Part shown: positions 26,271 through 35,494 of the stretch, piece by piece
Layout of the letters: every line of letters starts with the position of its first letter
Position numbering within the stretch: the stretch's first letter is position 1
DNA from: Streptococcus cuniculi
GTDB taxonomy: Bacteria; Bacillota; Bacilli; Lactobacillales; Streptococcaceae
Direction: 5' to 3'
Length of the DNA stretch: 64,000 bases
NCBI RefSeq assembly: GCF_004570575.1
Contig: NZ_SPPD01000013.1
Span: forward strand, 1-64,000
Program-made: the position numbers and the translations under genes
Notes under the pieces: generated by a model
The model's database searches: none
What the model saw: only the letters and a program-made list of their open reading frames with translations
Told to the model about the DNA's origin: nothing

Positions 26271-27155
26271 TTGGGAAAAGATCGCAATTTGACACGGTGG
26301 ATATTTGTGTTACCCGCTCTAATTATTGTAGGTTTACTCTTTGTATATCCATTTTTCTCAAGTATTTTTTATAGTTTTACAAATAAAAACTTGATTATGC
26401 CGTCGTATAAGTTTGTTGGCTTGGATAATTATAAAGCTGTGTTATCTGACCCCAATTTCTTTAATGCATTTTTTAACTCTATTAAATGGACTGTCTTGTC
26501 TTTGACTGGTCAGGTAGTGGTTGGCTTTGTGTTAGCTCTCGCACTTCATAGGGTTCGACGATTTAAAAAAGTATATCGAACATTACTAATTGTTCCGTGG
26601 GCCTTTCCTACGATTGTTATCGCTTTTTCGTGGCAGTGGATTTTAAATGGGGTATATGGATATTTACCTAATTTGATTGTGAAATTAGGCTTGATGGATA
26701 TGGCCCCGGCCTTCCTGACAGATCGGACATGGGCTTTTATCTGCTTGGTATTTATTAACATCTGGTTTGGTGCACCGATGATTATGGTTAATATCTTGTC
26801 TGCCTTGCAGACTGTTCCGCAGGAACAGTTTGAGGCGGCAGAGATAGATGGGGCATCAGCTTGGCAAGTATTCAGATATATCACTTTTCCACATATTAAA
26901 GTGGTTGTAGGATTGTTGGTTGTGTTAAGAACGGTTTGGATTTTTAACAACTTTGATATTATTTATCTGATTACAGGAGGAGGTCCTTCAAATGCCACAA
27001 TGACACTTCCAATCTTTGCTTATAATATGGGCTGGGGAACAAAACTACTAGGTAGAGCTTCTGCAGTAACAGTATTATTATTTATTTTCTTATTAACGGT
27101 CTGCTTCTTATACTTTGCAGTCATTAGTAAGTGGGAAAAGGAGGGTAGAAAATAA
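26271..27155 (+). CDS. Sugar ABC transporter permease (MalF-like)
   Basis: 294 aa with six membrane segments and the EAA loop (EAAEIDGASAWQVFRYITFP). TTG at 26271 is the better start, because AGGAGG lies nine bases before it; the GTG at 26262 directly abuts that site. It pairs with the following permease, whose start overlaps its stop. Confidence 0.9.
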   Translation: MGKDRNLTRWIFVLPALIIVGLLFVYPFFSSIFYSFTNKNLIMPSYKFVGLDNYKAVLSDPNFFNAFFNSIKWTVLSLTGQVVVGFVLALALHRVRRFKKVYRTLLIVPWAFPTIVIAFSWQWILNGVYGYLPNLIVKLGLMDMAPAFLTDRTWAFICLVFINIWFGAPMIMVNILSALQTVPQEQFEAAEIDGASAWQVFRYITFPHIKVVVGLLVVLRTVWIFNNFDIIYLITGGGPSNATMTLPIFAYNMGWGTKLLGRASAVTVLLFIFLLTVCFLYFAVISKWEKEGRK

Positions 27156-27988
27156 TGAAGAAAAAATCACGGTTATATTTGGATATTGCCTCTCATTTGA
27201 TTTTAATTATTTCAACCATTATCGCTATCTTTCCTTTGGTATGGATCATTGTCTCTTCTATTAAAGGAAAGGGAGAGTTGACGCAGTTTCCAACTCGTTT
27301 TCTTCCTCATACTTTCACTTTGGAATATTTTAGGCATGTCATTAGCGATTTGCATTTTATTGATAACATCTGTAATAGTTTGCTGATTGCTCTCTGCTCA
27401 ACCTTAGTTGCAACGGTCATTTCTTCAATGGCAGCCTACGGTATTGTTCGGTTTTTCCCGAAACTAGGTGCTATCATGTCGAGACTCTTGGTGACGACCT
27501 ATATATTCCCCCCAATTTTGTTAGCAATTCCATACTCTATTGCAATCTCCAAGGCTGGTTTAAGTAATAGTTTATTTGGTTTGATGATTGTGTATCTGTC
27601 CTTCAGTGTGCCGTATGCTGTATGGTTGCTGGTTGGATTTTTCCAGACAGTTCCAATCGGTATCGAAGAAGCGGCACGAATTGATGGTGCCAATAAGTTT
27701 GTTACCTTTTATAAAGTGGTATTACCAATCGTTGCCCCGGGGATTGTGGCAACCGCTATTTATACATTTATCAATGCTTGGAATGAATTTCTATATGCTT
27801 TGATTCTTTTGAATGATACAAGCAAGATGACAGTTGCGGTAGCACTTCGTTCTTTAAATGGATCTGAAATCTTAGATTGGGGGGATATGATGGCAGCTTC
27901 TGTTATCGTGGTATTACCGTCAATTATCTTCTTCTCGATTATTCAAAATAAGATTGCAAGTGGGTTGTCAGAAGGCTCTGTGAAATAA
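27155..27988 (+). CDS. Sugar ABC transporter permease (MalG-like)
   Basis: 277 aa, six membrane segments, EAA loop EEAARIDGANKFVTFYKVVLP. The start overlaps the previous stop by one base (TAATG), with AAGGAGGG upstream. It completes the channel of the sialic acid type importer. Confidence 0.9.
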   Translation: MKKKSRLYLDIASHLILIISTIIAIFPLVWIIVSSIKGKGELTQFPTRFLPHTFTLEYFRHVISDLHFIDNICNSLLIALCSTLVATVISSMAAYGIVRFFPKLGAIMSRLLVTTYIFPPILLAIPYSIAISKAGLSNSLFGLMIVYLSFSVPYAVWLLVGFFQTVPIGIEEAARIDGANKFVTFYKVVLPIVAPGIVATAIYTFINAWNEFLYALILLNDTSKMTVAVALRSLNGSEILDWGDMMAASVIVVLPSIIFFSIIQNKIASGLSEGSVK

Positions 27989-28024
27989 GTATAGTAGGAG
28001 TGTAAAAGTTTGAAAGGAATTAAA

Positions 28025-30121
28025 ATGAAAACTAAAAAGATATATACATTGCTTGGAGTAGCTCTTGTTTCAAGTGCTATCTTGGTGAATACGCCGGCTA
28101 AAGTGATTGCTATGGAAAGTAGTACGGTACTTGTCCAAGGTGCTAGCCCAGTTTATCAAGTGAATTCAAAAGTGTTAGAGAATAAGGGGGTCGATGTGAC
28201 ATCCGATGTGCTGGACACACTCACTTCAGAAACACAAAGTATTGTTGTAAAATTCAAGTCAGGGAATCCAAATGCTTTACAAGCTTTGTTTGGGATTTCT
28301 AATGCCAATGTGGGATATAGGAATAATTATTTTAGCATCTTTATGAGAAATTCTGGTGAAATTGGAGTAGAGATTAGGGATGCTCAAAAAGGAATTAATT
28401 ACCTTTTTACAAGACCTGCTTCTTTGTGGGGAATTCATAAAGGGGAGGCTGTAGAGAATACGGTTGTGTTTGTTGCAGATGCAGTTAGTAAAACCTACAC
28501 AATGTATGTGAATGGGACAAGGGTATTTTCAGAACAAGTTGAGCACTTTTTACCAATATCGAAAATAGAAGGACAAAACAAGGTTAGTCTAGGCTCGGTT
28601 GTTCGAGAAGGTAAGGATGATTTTGTCATGAGAGGGGAAATCAATCGATTGAGTATTTACAATCAGGCATTGACTGAAGATGATATTAACAACATGTCCT
28701 TATCCACTCCTTATAAGTTGATATTCCAATCAGGTGATGCAACTCAGGCAAATTATTTTAGAATTCCTACATTGTATACTTTAGAGAACGGTAGAGTACT
28801 GTCTAGTATTGATGCACGGTATGGTGGCACTCATGACTCTAAGAGTAAGATTAATATTGCAACAGCTTTTAGTGATGATAGTGGCGATACTTGGAGCACA
28901 CCAATCTTTGCGATGAAGTTTAATGATTATGCGGAGCAAATTGTGGACTGGCCAAGAAATACGAACTTGAAAAACAGTCAGATTGGCGGAAGTGCCTCAT
29001 TCATTGATTCTGCCATTGTGCAGGACAAGTCTACAGGAAAAGTCGTACTACTTGCTGATGTAATGCCTGCTGGAATTGGAAATAATAATGCCAATAAGTC
29101 AGATTCCGGATTTAAAGAAATTGATGGCAACTATTATGTAAAACTGAAAAAGAATAACGAATCAAACTACAATTACTCCATCCGAGAAAACAATGTTATC
29201 TATGACGATGTAAAGAATAAGCCGACTGCTTATTCAGTGAATGAAAAGTATGAACTCTTGGAAAATGGGCAGCCTTTATCTGTAGAACAATATTCTGTTG
29301 CGTTTGAACAGGGACGGCTTTCTGAGTACCATAATGGAAATCAAGTACCTATGAATATTTTTTACAAAGACTCCTTGTTTAAGGTGGCTCCAACAAATTA
29401 TATTGGTGTAACAACAAGTGAAGATCAGGGTGAAAGTTGGGGTGCGTTTAAATTACTACCTCCGATGTTAGGGACAAATCATAATGCAACCTATCTCAGT
29501 CCGGGACAAGGATTATACCTAAGTCATAAAAATCGGATGATTTTTGCGACCTATACTGGTGGAGAACTGACTTATTTGATTTCAGATGATGGTGCAACCT
29601 CATGGCATAAGGCTTCTGCTCCGATTCCTTTCAAAAATGCTACTGCAGAAGCTCAAATGGTAGAATTGCGTGAGGGAGTGATTCGAACCTTCTTTAGGAC
29701 GACAACTGGTAAAGTTGCTTATATGACGAGCTATGATGCAGGCGATACATGGTCTAGCGTAGAATACATTGATGTTGTCGAGCAGACTGGCTATGGAACA
29801 CAGGTTTCTGTCATCAAATATTCTCAAAAAATAGATGGGAAAGATGCCATCATTTTGAGTACACCGAATTCTAAGAGTGGTCGAAAAGGAGGGGAATTAG
29901 TTGTTGGTTTGATTAACCCAGAAGATGATAGTATTGATTGGCACTATCATTATAAAGTTGATTTGCCTACCTATGGCTATGCCTACTCTGCCATAACGGA
30001 GTTGCCAAATCACCGTATAGGTTTATTGTTTGAAAAATATGATTCGTGGTCAAGAAATGAGTTGCATGTAACGAATGTTAACCAATTTATTGAGTTAGGA
30101 ATTGAAGATATACTAAAATAA
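28025..30121 (+). CDS. Secreted sialidase, NanB-like
   Basis: 698 aa from the ATG at 28025 (AAAGGA upstream). It has a signal peptide to about residue 31, a lectin/laminin-G-like domain (about 40-230), then the six-bladed sialidase domain with FRIP (about Arg246), and Asp-box motifs SDDSGDTW (about 282), SEDQGESW (about 463), SDDGATSW (about 520) and SYDAGDTW (about 569). Length and lack of an LPXTG anchor match pneumococcal NanB (about 697 aa), an intramolecular trans-sialidase making 2,7-anhydro-Neu5Ac. That product specificity is inferred, not shown. A TTG at 28010 could add five residues. Confidence 0.85.
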   Translation: MKTKKIYTLLGVALVSSAILVNTPAKVIAMESSTVLVQGASPVYQVNSKVLENKGVDVTSDVLDTLTSETQSIVVKFKSGNPNALQALFGISNANVGYRNNYFSIFMRNSGEIGVEIRDAQKGINYLFTRPASLWGIHKGEAVENTVVFVADAVSKTYTMYVNGTRVFSEQVEHFLPISKIEGQNKVSLGSVVREGKDDFVMRGEINRLSIYNQALTEDDINNMSLSTPYKLIFQSGDATQANYFRIPTLYTLENGRVLSSIDARYGGTHDSKSKINIATAFSDDSGDTWSTPIFAMKFNDYAEQIVDWPRNTNLKNSQIGGSASFIDSAIVQDKSTGKVVLLADVMPAGIGNNNANKSDSGFKEIDGNYYVKLKKNNESNYNYSIRENNVIYDDVKNKPTAYSVNEKYELLENGQPLSVEQYSVAFEQGRLSEYHNGNQVPMNIFYKDSLFKVAPTNYIGVTTSEDQGESWGAFKLLPPMLGTNHNATYLSPGQGLYLSHKNRMIFATYTGGELTYLISDDGATSWHKASAPIPFKNATAEAQMVELREGVIRTFFRTTTGKVAYMTSYDAGDTWSSVEYIDVVEQTGYGTQVSVIKYSQKIDGKDAIILSTPNSKSGRKGGELVVGLINPEDDSIDWHYHYKVDLPTYGYAYSAITELPNHRIGLLFEKYDSWSRNELHVTNVNQFIELGIEDILK

Positions 30122-30133
30122 AAGGAGAATAAC

Positions 30134-31234
30134 ATGATTAGATACGGAGTTGTCGGGACAGGATATTTTGGAGCAGAATTAGCTCGTTACTTGCTAAAAA
30201 ATGATGGGGCAAAAATCACGGTGATTTATGATCCTGAAAATGCAGAGTCTGTTGCAGAAGAGTTAGATGCAAGAGTGGCTGGTTCTTTAGATGAGCTAGT
30301 TTCAAGTGATGATGTGGATTGTGTGATTGTCGCAACGCCAAATTATCTGCACAAAGAGCCAGTTATCAAAGCCGCTAAAAATGGAAAACATGTATTCTGT
30401 GAAAAACCGATTGCCTTATCTTATGCTGACTGCCGAGAAATGGTGGATACCTGTAAAGAATGTGGCGTGACCTTCATGGCGGGTCATATTATGAACTTCT
30501 TTAATGGCGTGCATCATGCGAAGGAGTTAATCAATCAAGGTGTAATTGGAGATGTATTGTTCTGCCATTCTGCTAGAAATGGCTGGGAAGAAGAGCAAGA
30601 AACCGTCTCTTGGAAAAAGATTCGCGAGAAATCAGGCGGGCATTTATATCACCACATTCATGAATTGGACTGCGTTCAGTTTATCATGGGAGGTCTACCA
30701 GAGACAGTTACAATGATAGGTGGTAATGTTGCCCATAATGGTGAAAATTTTGGTGACGAAGATGATATGATTTTTGTAAATATGGAGTTTCCTAATAAAC
30801 GATTTGCCCTATTAGAATGGGGTTCAGCTTATCGTTGGGGCGAGCACTATGTTCTCATTCAGGGGACAAAAGGTGCTATTAAGTTAGACATGTATAACTG
30901 TCGCGGGACGCTCAAAGTGAATGGAGAGGAAAGTTATTTCTTAGTTCATGAAAGTCAAGAAGAAGATGATGACCGGACCAGAATCTATCACAGTACAGAA
31001 ATGGACGGAGCAATCGCTTATGGAAAACCTGGGAAACGCACACCAATGTGGCTATCTTCTATTATCAACAAAGAAATGAAGTATCTGCATGAAATTATGG
31101 AGGGGGCTCCAGTAAGTGAGGAATTCAAGAAGTTGTTGACTGGAGAAGCTGCTTTAGAGGCGATTGCTTCTGCGGATGCTTGTACTTTATCTATCAATGA
31201 AGATCGTAAAGTGAAATTATCAGAAATTATCTGA
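30134..31234 (+). CDS. Gfo/Idh/MocA oxidoreductase, candidate 2,7-anhydro-Neu5Ac converter
   Basis: 366 aa with an N-terminal NAD-binding fold (VVGTGYFGAELA, about 5-16), the EKP motif (CEKPIALSY, about 93-101) and a C-terminal substrate domain with HHIHELDC. Beside a NanB-like sialidase, this family includes NanOx (YjhC) enzymes that interconvert 2,7-anhydro-Neu5Ac and Neu5Ac by a redox route. This role is inferred from position and family. AAAAGGAGAATAAC precedes the ATG. Confidence 0.8.
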   Translation: MIRYGVVGTGYFGAELARYLLKNDGAKITVIYDPENAESVAEELDARVAGSLDELVSSDDVDCVIVATPNYLHKEPVIKAAKNGKHVFCEKPIALSYADCREMVDTCKECGVTFMAGHIMNFFNGVHHAKELINQGVIGDVLFCHSARNGWEEEQETVSWKKIREKSGGHLYHHIHELDCVQFIMGGLPETVTMIGGNVAHNGENFGDEDDMIFVNMEFPNKRFALLEWGSAYRWGEHYVLIQGTKGAIKLDMYNCRGTLKVNGEESYFLVHESQEEDDDRTRIYHSTEMDGAIAYGKPGKRTPMWLSSIINKEMKYLHEIMEGAPVSEEFKKLLTGEAALEAIASADACTLSINEDRKVKLSEII

Positions 31235-31275
31235 GTAGATGAAGTATTCTAAATAGTGAAAATAAAGGAATGTTT

Positions 31276-32193
31276 ATGAAAAACTTAGAAAAATACCATG
31301 GAATTATCCCCGCATTTTATGCGTGTTATGATGAAAATGGTGAGATTAGCCGTGAAGGTGTTCGTAGCTTGACGGAGCACTTCATTGCAAAAGGTGTGCA
31401 AGGTTTGTATATCAACGGCTCTTCTGGCGAGTGTATCTACCAAAGTGTAGCAGACCGTAAGGTGATCTTGGAAGAAGTCATGGCAGTGGCGAAGGGCAAA
31501 CTAACCATTATTGCCCACGTTGCCTGCAACAATACGAAGGACGGTATCGAATTAGCACGTCACGCAGAAAGCCTTGGAGTTGATGCAATTGCGGCGATTC
31601 CACCGATTTACTTCCGCTTGCCGGAATACGCAGTTGCTCAATATTGGAATGATATGAGTGCAGCAGCTCCAAATACGGATTTTATAATTTACAATATTCC
31701 GCAGCTGGCAGGAGTAGCCCTAACTACTAGTCTTTATAGAGAGATGCTCAAAAATAAGCGTGTTATCGGGGTAAAAAATTCCTCGATGCCGGTACAGGAT
31801 ATTCAAACTTTTGCCAGCCTTGGGGGTGATGACCATGTGGTCTTCAATGGCCCTGATGAACAATTCCTTGGCGGACGTCTAATGGGGGCTGCAGGTGGTA
31901 TCGGCGGTACCTATGGTGCCATGCCAGAACTCTTCCTCAAGCTCAATCAATTGATTGCGGATAAGGACTTGGAGACGGCTAAAGAACTCCAGTTTGCTAT
32001 TAACGCGATTATTGGGTGCTTGACCGCTGCGCATGGCAATATGTACGCTGTGATTAAGGAAGTCTTGCGGATCAACGAGGGCTTGAACTTGGGTAGCGTG
32101 CGTGCGCCTCTGACTCCAGTCTGTGCAGAAGACAAGGAAGTGGTCGAAGCAGCAGCACGCTTGATTCGTGAAACCAAGGAACGGTTCTTATAA
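31276..32193 (+). CDS. nanA: N-acetylneuraminate lyase
   Basis: 305 aa from the second ATG (31276), preceded by AAAGGA at a suitable distance. It is a class I aldolase of the DHDPS/NAL family splitting Neu5Ac into ManNAc and pyruvate. Schiff-base lysine in VIGVKNSS (about 165); NGSSGECIYQS and YNIPQLAG are present. Very close to the streptococcal lyase in length and sequence. An upstream ATG (31270) would add two residues. Confidence 0.95.
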   Translation: MKNLEKYHGIIPAFYACYDENGEISREGVRSLTEHFIAKGVQGLYINGSSGECIYQSVADRKVILEEVMAVAKGKLTIIAHVACNNTKDGIELARHAESLGVDAIAAIPPIYFRLPEYAVAQYWNDMSAAAPNTDFIIYNIPQLAGVALTTSLYREMLKNKRVIGVKNSSMPVQDIQTFASLGGDDHVVFNGPDEQFLGGRLMGAAGGIGGTYGAMPELFLKLNQLIADKDLETAKELQFAINAIIGCLTAAHGNMYAVIKEVLRINEGLNLGSVRAPLTPVCAEDKEVVEAAARLIRETKERFL

Positions 32194-32239
32194 GAAAAAA
32201 GAGCGGGAATTGGTTTCCTGTGAGAAGAAGAGGTGGCCC

Positions 32240-33133
32240 ATGAAAACATATGTTGCCATTGATATTGGTGGTACCAGTATCAAATACGGTTTGATTGCTG
32301 AAAACGATCAGCTGATTGAACGTCATGAAATGCCGACAGAGGCTCATAAGGGTGGACCAGCGATTTTGGAAAAGGTGGCGGAGATTGTATCTGGCTATCT
32401 TGAAACAGTCAGTTTGTCTGGGATTTGCGTTTCCTCAGCAGGGATGGTCAATCCTGATAAGGGAGAGATTTTTTATGCAGGTCCGCAAATTCCAAACTAT
32501 GCTGGTACTCAGTTTAAAAAGGACTTGGAAGCCCGATTTGGTGTTCCTTGTGAAATCGAAAATGATGTTAACTGTGCGGGGCTGGCAGAAGTCATCTCAG
32601 GCAGGGGCAAGGGAGCAAAGGTGGCGGTTTGCTTGACCGTGGGAACAGGTATCGGGGGCTGTCTCTTGATTGACTCCCAAGTCTTTCATGGCTTTAGCCA
32701 TTCGGCATGCGAAGTTGGCTACCTTCATTTGCCAGACGGAGCGTTTCAAGATTTGGCTTCGACGACTGCTTTGGTTCGCTACGTTGCAGAAGCACATGGG
32801 GACGATGTGGCAGACTGGAACGGACGGCGGATTTTCCAAGAAATGGAAAAGGGCAATCTGCTCTGTAAGCAAGGTGTGGATCGCATGGTGCATTATCTTG
32901 CAAAAGGGATCGCCAATATCTGCTATGTAGCCAATCCAGAAGTTGTGATTTTAGGCGGTGGAATCATGGGACAAGAAGCGATTTTGAAGCCGAAAATTCA
33001 AGAGGCTTTGACAGCTAATATCGTACCAAGCATCGCAGAAAAGACCAAACTTGTCTTTGCCCAACACCAGAATACAGCTGGTATGTTTGGCGCTTACTAT
33101 CATTTCAAGCAGAGACAGGGAACGCGTCCATGA
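32240..33133 (+). CDS. nanK: ROK family kinase, probable N-acetylmannosamine kinase
   Basis: 297 aa, sugar kinase fold: phosphate motif DIGGTSIKYG (about 7-16), ENDVNCAGLAE and GTGIGG. It would phosphorylate ManNAc to ManNAc-6-P for NanE. The usual ROK zinc cluster CxCGxxGC is absent; the corresponding stretch reads CEVGYLHLPDGAFQDL. The start at 32240 follows GAGGTGGCCC. Confidence 0.85.
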   Translation: MKTYVAIDIGGTSIKYGLIAENDQLIERHEMPTEAHKGGPAILEKVAEIVSGYLETVSLSGICVSSAGMVNPDKGEIFYAGPQIPNYAGTQFKKDLEARFGVPCEIENDVNCAGLAEVISGRGKGAKVAVCLTVGTGIGGCLLIDSQVFHGFSHSACEVGYLHLPDGAFQDLASTTALVRYVAEAHGDDVADWNGRRIFQEMEKGNLLCKQGVDRMVHYLAKGIANICYVANPEVVILGGGIMGQEAILKPKIQEALTANIVPSIAEKTKLVFAQHQNTAGMFGAYYHFKQRQGTRP

Positions 33134-33144
33134 TGAGACAGCTA

Positions 33145-33250
33145 ACACTCTTCGAAAATCCAAAGCAAACGTTGTTGGCTTGATTTGATGAACTTCAGTT
33201 CTATCTGTATCAGCGTCGCCTAGTCTGCTTTTGATTTTCATTGAGTATAC
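33145..33250 (-). repeat. BOX-like repeat
   Basis: Starts CTCTTCGAAAATCC and ends GATTTTCATTGAGTAT, with GCGTCGCCTAG and TTCAGTTCTATCTG inside. These are the boxC, boxB and boxA landmarks of the pneumococcal BOX element in reverse orientation. Confidence 0.7.
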
Positions 33251-33327
33251 TACTTTAATTTATAATCAGTATGTATGAATAAGTAGTGACATATAAAATA
33301 AGACGCGAGCGAAGCGAGCATTTAAAA

Positions 33328-33472
33328 GATATTTCCCGATATAGTGGCATCCTAGACCATAATGTTGTTCGTGTCTAGGACGGGATTTTTGAGACCGTTG
33401 GCTCAAAGATGAGGGATGAAACTCCGTAGGAGGTTGAAATAGTTCGGGGAACTATTTCAATCGGGAAATATC
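33328..33472. mobile_element. 145-bp MITE-like element with 13-bp terminal repeats
   Basis: GATATTTCCCGAT (33328-33340) and ATCGGGAAATATC (33460-33472) are perfect inverted ends. AAAAGATA occurs at both borders (33324-33331, 33473-33480). Internal hairpins include TCCTAGAC/GTCTAGGA and TTGAAATAGTTC/GAACTATTTCAA. It has no ORF. It lies between nanK and the RpiR gene. Confidence 0.6.
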
Positions 33473-33588
33473 AAAAGATACTAAATTTAAGCTAAATGAG
33501 TATATAACTAGCAGGCAGGAAATTCTGAGTGTGTCGGTAGATGTTGGCTTGATGGAGTGTGTATACTCAAAATAGGGAGGAAAGAGGC

Positions 33589-34437
33589 ATGGTATCATTG
33601 GAGAAAAATGTGGTTCCGATGATTGAAGCGGTTTACAGTGATTTTACGCATATTGAGCGGAAGATTGCGGATTATTTTCTCGCAGAAGCTGTGGCAGAAG
33701 ATGATTTGTCTGCCAAAACGGTGTCTGAAAAGCTCTATGTCTCCCTGCCTTCTCTGACACGCTTTGCCCAGAAATGCGGTTTTACAGGCTATCGGCAGTT
33801 TGTCTATGCCTTTCAAGAAGTCAGTTCAACTACGGATTCGCCCCATGTTAATCGAGATTTGACCAAGCATGTCTTATCGGATTATGGTGAGCTGTTGAAT
33901 AAAACCTACTCCTTGATTGATGAAGAGCAGTTTGTGCGGGTAGGACATCTCTTGAACAATGCCAAGCGGGTCTACATCTATGGTCAAGGAAGTTCGGGTC
34001 TTGTAGCGCGGGAAATTGAGTTTCGCTTTATGCGACTAGGAATGGCCTGCAAGGCGGTTACCGACGATCACATGATTCGGATGAACCGTGTGACCTTAAA
34101 TGAGGAATGTCTGGTGATTGGTATTTCTGTCTCGAGTGAGTCCATGAGCATTATCAATGCGGTGCGTGATGCGCGTGAAGCTGGTGCTAGTACGGTTCTC
34201 TTGACTTCGAAAAATCGGCAAGAATTACGCGATAATTGCGATGAATTGGTGCTGGTTGCCATCAAGAAAAATCTGGCGCAAGGCACGATGATTTCCCCGC
34301 AGTTTCCGGTGCTCGTAGTCATTGATATTTTCTATGCCTACTATATTGATTTGGATCGGGATGCGCGGCATAAATTATTCACCAACACGCTCTCGGCCTT
34401 ACAAGTGACAGAAAATGTAGACGAAAATGAGATGTAG
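33589..34437 (+). CDS. nanR: RpiR family regulator (MurR/NanR type)
   Basis: 282 aa with an N-terminal helix-turn-helix (about 1-75, LSAKTVSEKLYVSLPSLTRFAQKCGF) and a SIS sugar-phosphate-binding domain (GQGSSGLVAREIEFR, about 136-150). RpiR proteins of this position control streptococcal sialic acid genes, probably sensing ManNAc-6-P. The ATG at 33589 follows GGGAGGAAAGAGGC. It is separated from nanK by repeats, so it may have its own promoter (TGTGTATACT at about 33557). Confidence 0.85.
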   Translation: MVSLEKNVVPMIEAVYSDFTHIERKIADYFLAEAVAEDDLSAKTVSEKLYVSLPSLTRFAQKCGFTGYRQFVYAFQEVSSTTDSPHVNRDLTKHVLSDYGELLNKTYSLIDEEQFVRVGHLLNNAKRVYIYGQGSSGLVAREIEFRFMRLGMACKAVTDDHMIRMNRVTLNEECLVIGISVSSESMSIINAVRDAREAGASTVLLTSKNRQELRDNCDELVLVAIKKNLAQGTMISPQFPVLVVIDIFYAYYIDLDRDARHKLFTNTLSALQVTENVDENEM

Positions 34438-34459
34438 AGACTTTCTGCTCTCATTTTTT
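34424..34459 (+). terminator. Terminator after RpiR gene
   Basis: AAAATGAGA pairs with TCTCATTTT and is followed by more T. Confidence 0.7.
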
Positions 34460-34587
34460 GTGTTATAATAAGAAAGCGATTACAAATGCATGATCAAATG
34501 AATGAACTTTCAGACAAGGAACGGAGACGCAGACAGTATTTGAGTACGGCAAGTCGAAAATGACGATGTAGCAAAGTTTATTCAAAA

Positions 34588-34753
34588 GACTATAGTTGTT
34601 TAGTGTTGATTTAGTATTGGGCAACGAGTCGCAGGTATAACTGGGACTACTGAGGATTATGCATAATCCTTATTTCCAACTTCCAACAGTCTCTTAGACT
34701 GTTGAAGTAAGACGAGTTAACGGATGTAATAGATTAAAACGAAAAGACTATAA
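34588..34753. repeat. TATAGTC-ended repeat with inner hairpins
   Basis: Begins GACTATAGTTGTTTAG...GATTTAGTA, carries GGGCAACGAGTCGCAG and GACGAGTTAAC, and ends AGACTATAAG, so its ends are imperfect inverted repeats. The same modules occur in opposite orientation at 63343-63446 and shortened at 49378-49440. This copy also has the hairpins GGATTATGCATAATCC and CAACAGTCT/AGACTGTTG. Confidence 0.65.
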
Positions 34754-34763
34754 GAGGGACAAG

Positions 34764-35450
34764 ATGATTCAAGCGATAATATTTGATATGGATGGAGTGA
34801 TAGTGGATACCGAGTATATTGACTTTCAACTTCAAAAAGAATTTGTAGAAAGGATTTCTCCTGTAGCGGGAGCAGTCGATGAAGCCGCATTTCCAACATT
34901 AATTGGGCGTTCCTATTCTCCTTTGCTACAGGGAATCAAGGACTTGTCAGGCAGCGAGTTGTCCTTGACCGACATCAGTGACCAGTTAGAGGACTATGCC
35001 AAAGAACGCTACCAGCAGTTGGATTATCCCTCCTTGTTTCGGGCAGATATAGTGGCGATTTTGGACTATGCCAAAGAAAAAGGTATCAAATTAGCAGTTG
35101 CTTCGTCTTCACGCAAGGATCATATTGAGGAAGTGTTAGAAGCCTGTGGTATTTTGTCGTATTTTGACACCTTGGTCAGCGGGGAAGCCTTTACCGAGAG
35201 TAAACCCAATCCAGCTATTTATTTGGCGACCTTGGCAAAGCTCGGTGTGTCCGCCCAAGATGCGGTGGCAATTGAAGACTCTGCCTTTGGGATTGCAGCA
35301 GCAAAAGCGGCAGGTCTAGCAGTCATTGCCTATGAGGAAAGTCGGATGCCGGTGGATCAATCGCAAGCAGACTACCATGAAAAAGACATGCAGAGCATAT
35401 TGGTGCGCCTTAAAGGTCTCCATCAAGTAGACGAAATAAAGCGGGTATGA
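34764..35450 (+). CDS. HAD family phosphatase / beta-phosphoglucomutase-like
   Basis: A 228-aa HAD subfamily IA enzyme: nucleophile motif DMDGVIVD (8-15), motif II ASSSRKDH, Lys in SKPNPAIY and acidic motif EDSAFG. It has a four-helix cap between motifs I and II. It could be a sugar-phosphate phosphatase or a beta-phosphoglucomutase; residues alone do not decide. AGAGGGACAAG precedes the ATG. Confidence 0.8.
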   Translation: MIQAIIFDMDGVIVDTEYIDFQLQKEFVERISPVAGAVDEAAFPTLIGRSYSPLLQGIKDLSGSELSLTDISDQLEDYAKERYQQLDYPSLFRADIVAILDYAKEKGIKLAVASSSRKDHIEEVLEACGILSYFDTLVSGEAFTESKPNPAIYLATLAKLGVSAQDAVAIEDSAFGIAAAKAAGLAVIAYEESRMPVDQSQADYHEKDMQSILVRLKGLHQVDEIKRV

Positions 35451-35494
35451 TATACTAGGGCTACTTTATCAACGACAGATGGGAGGCATGGTGT

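Noticed and set aside
33324..33480. Insertion sequence proper
   Set aside because: Only 145 bp and no transposase; reported as MITE-like instead.
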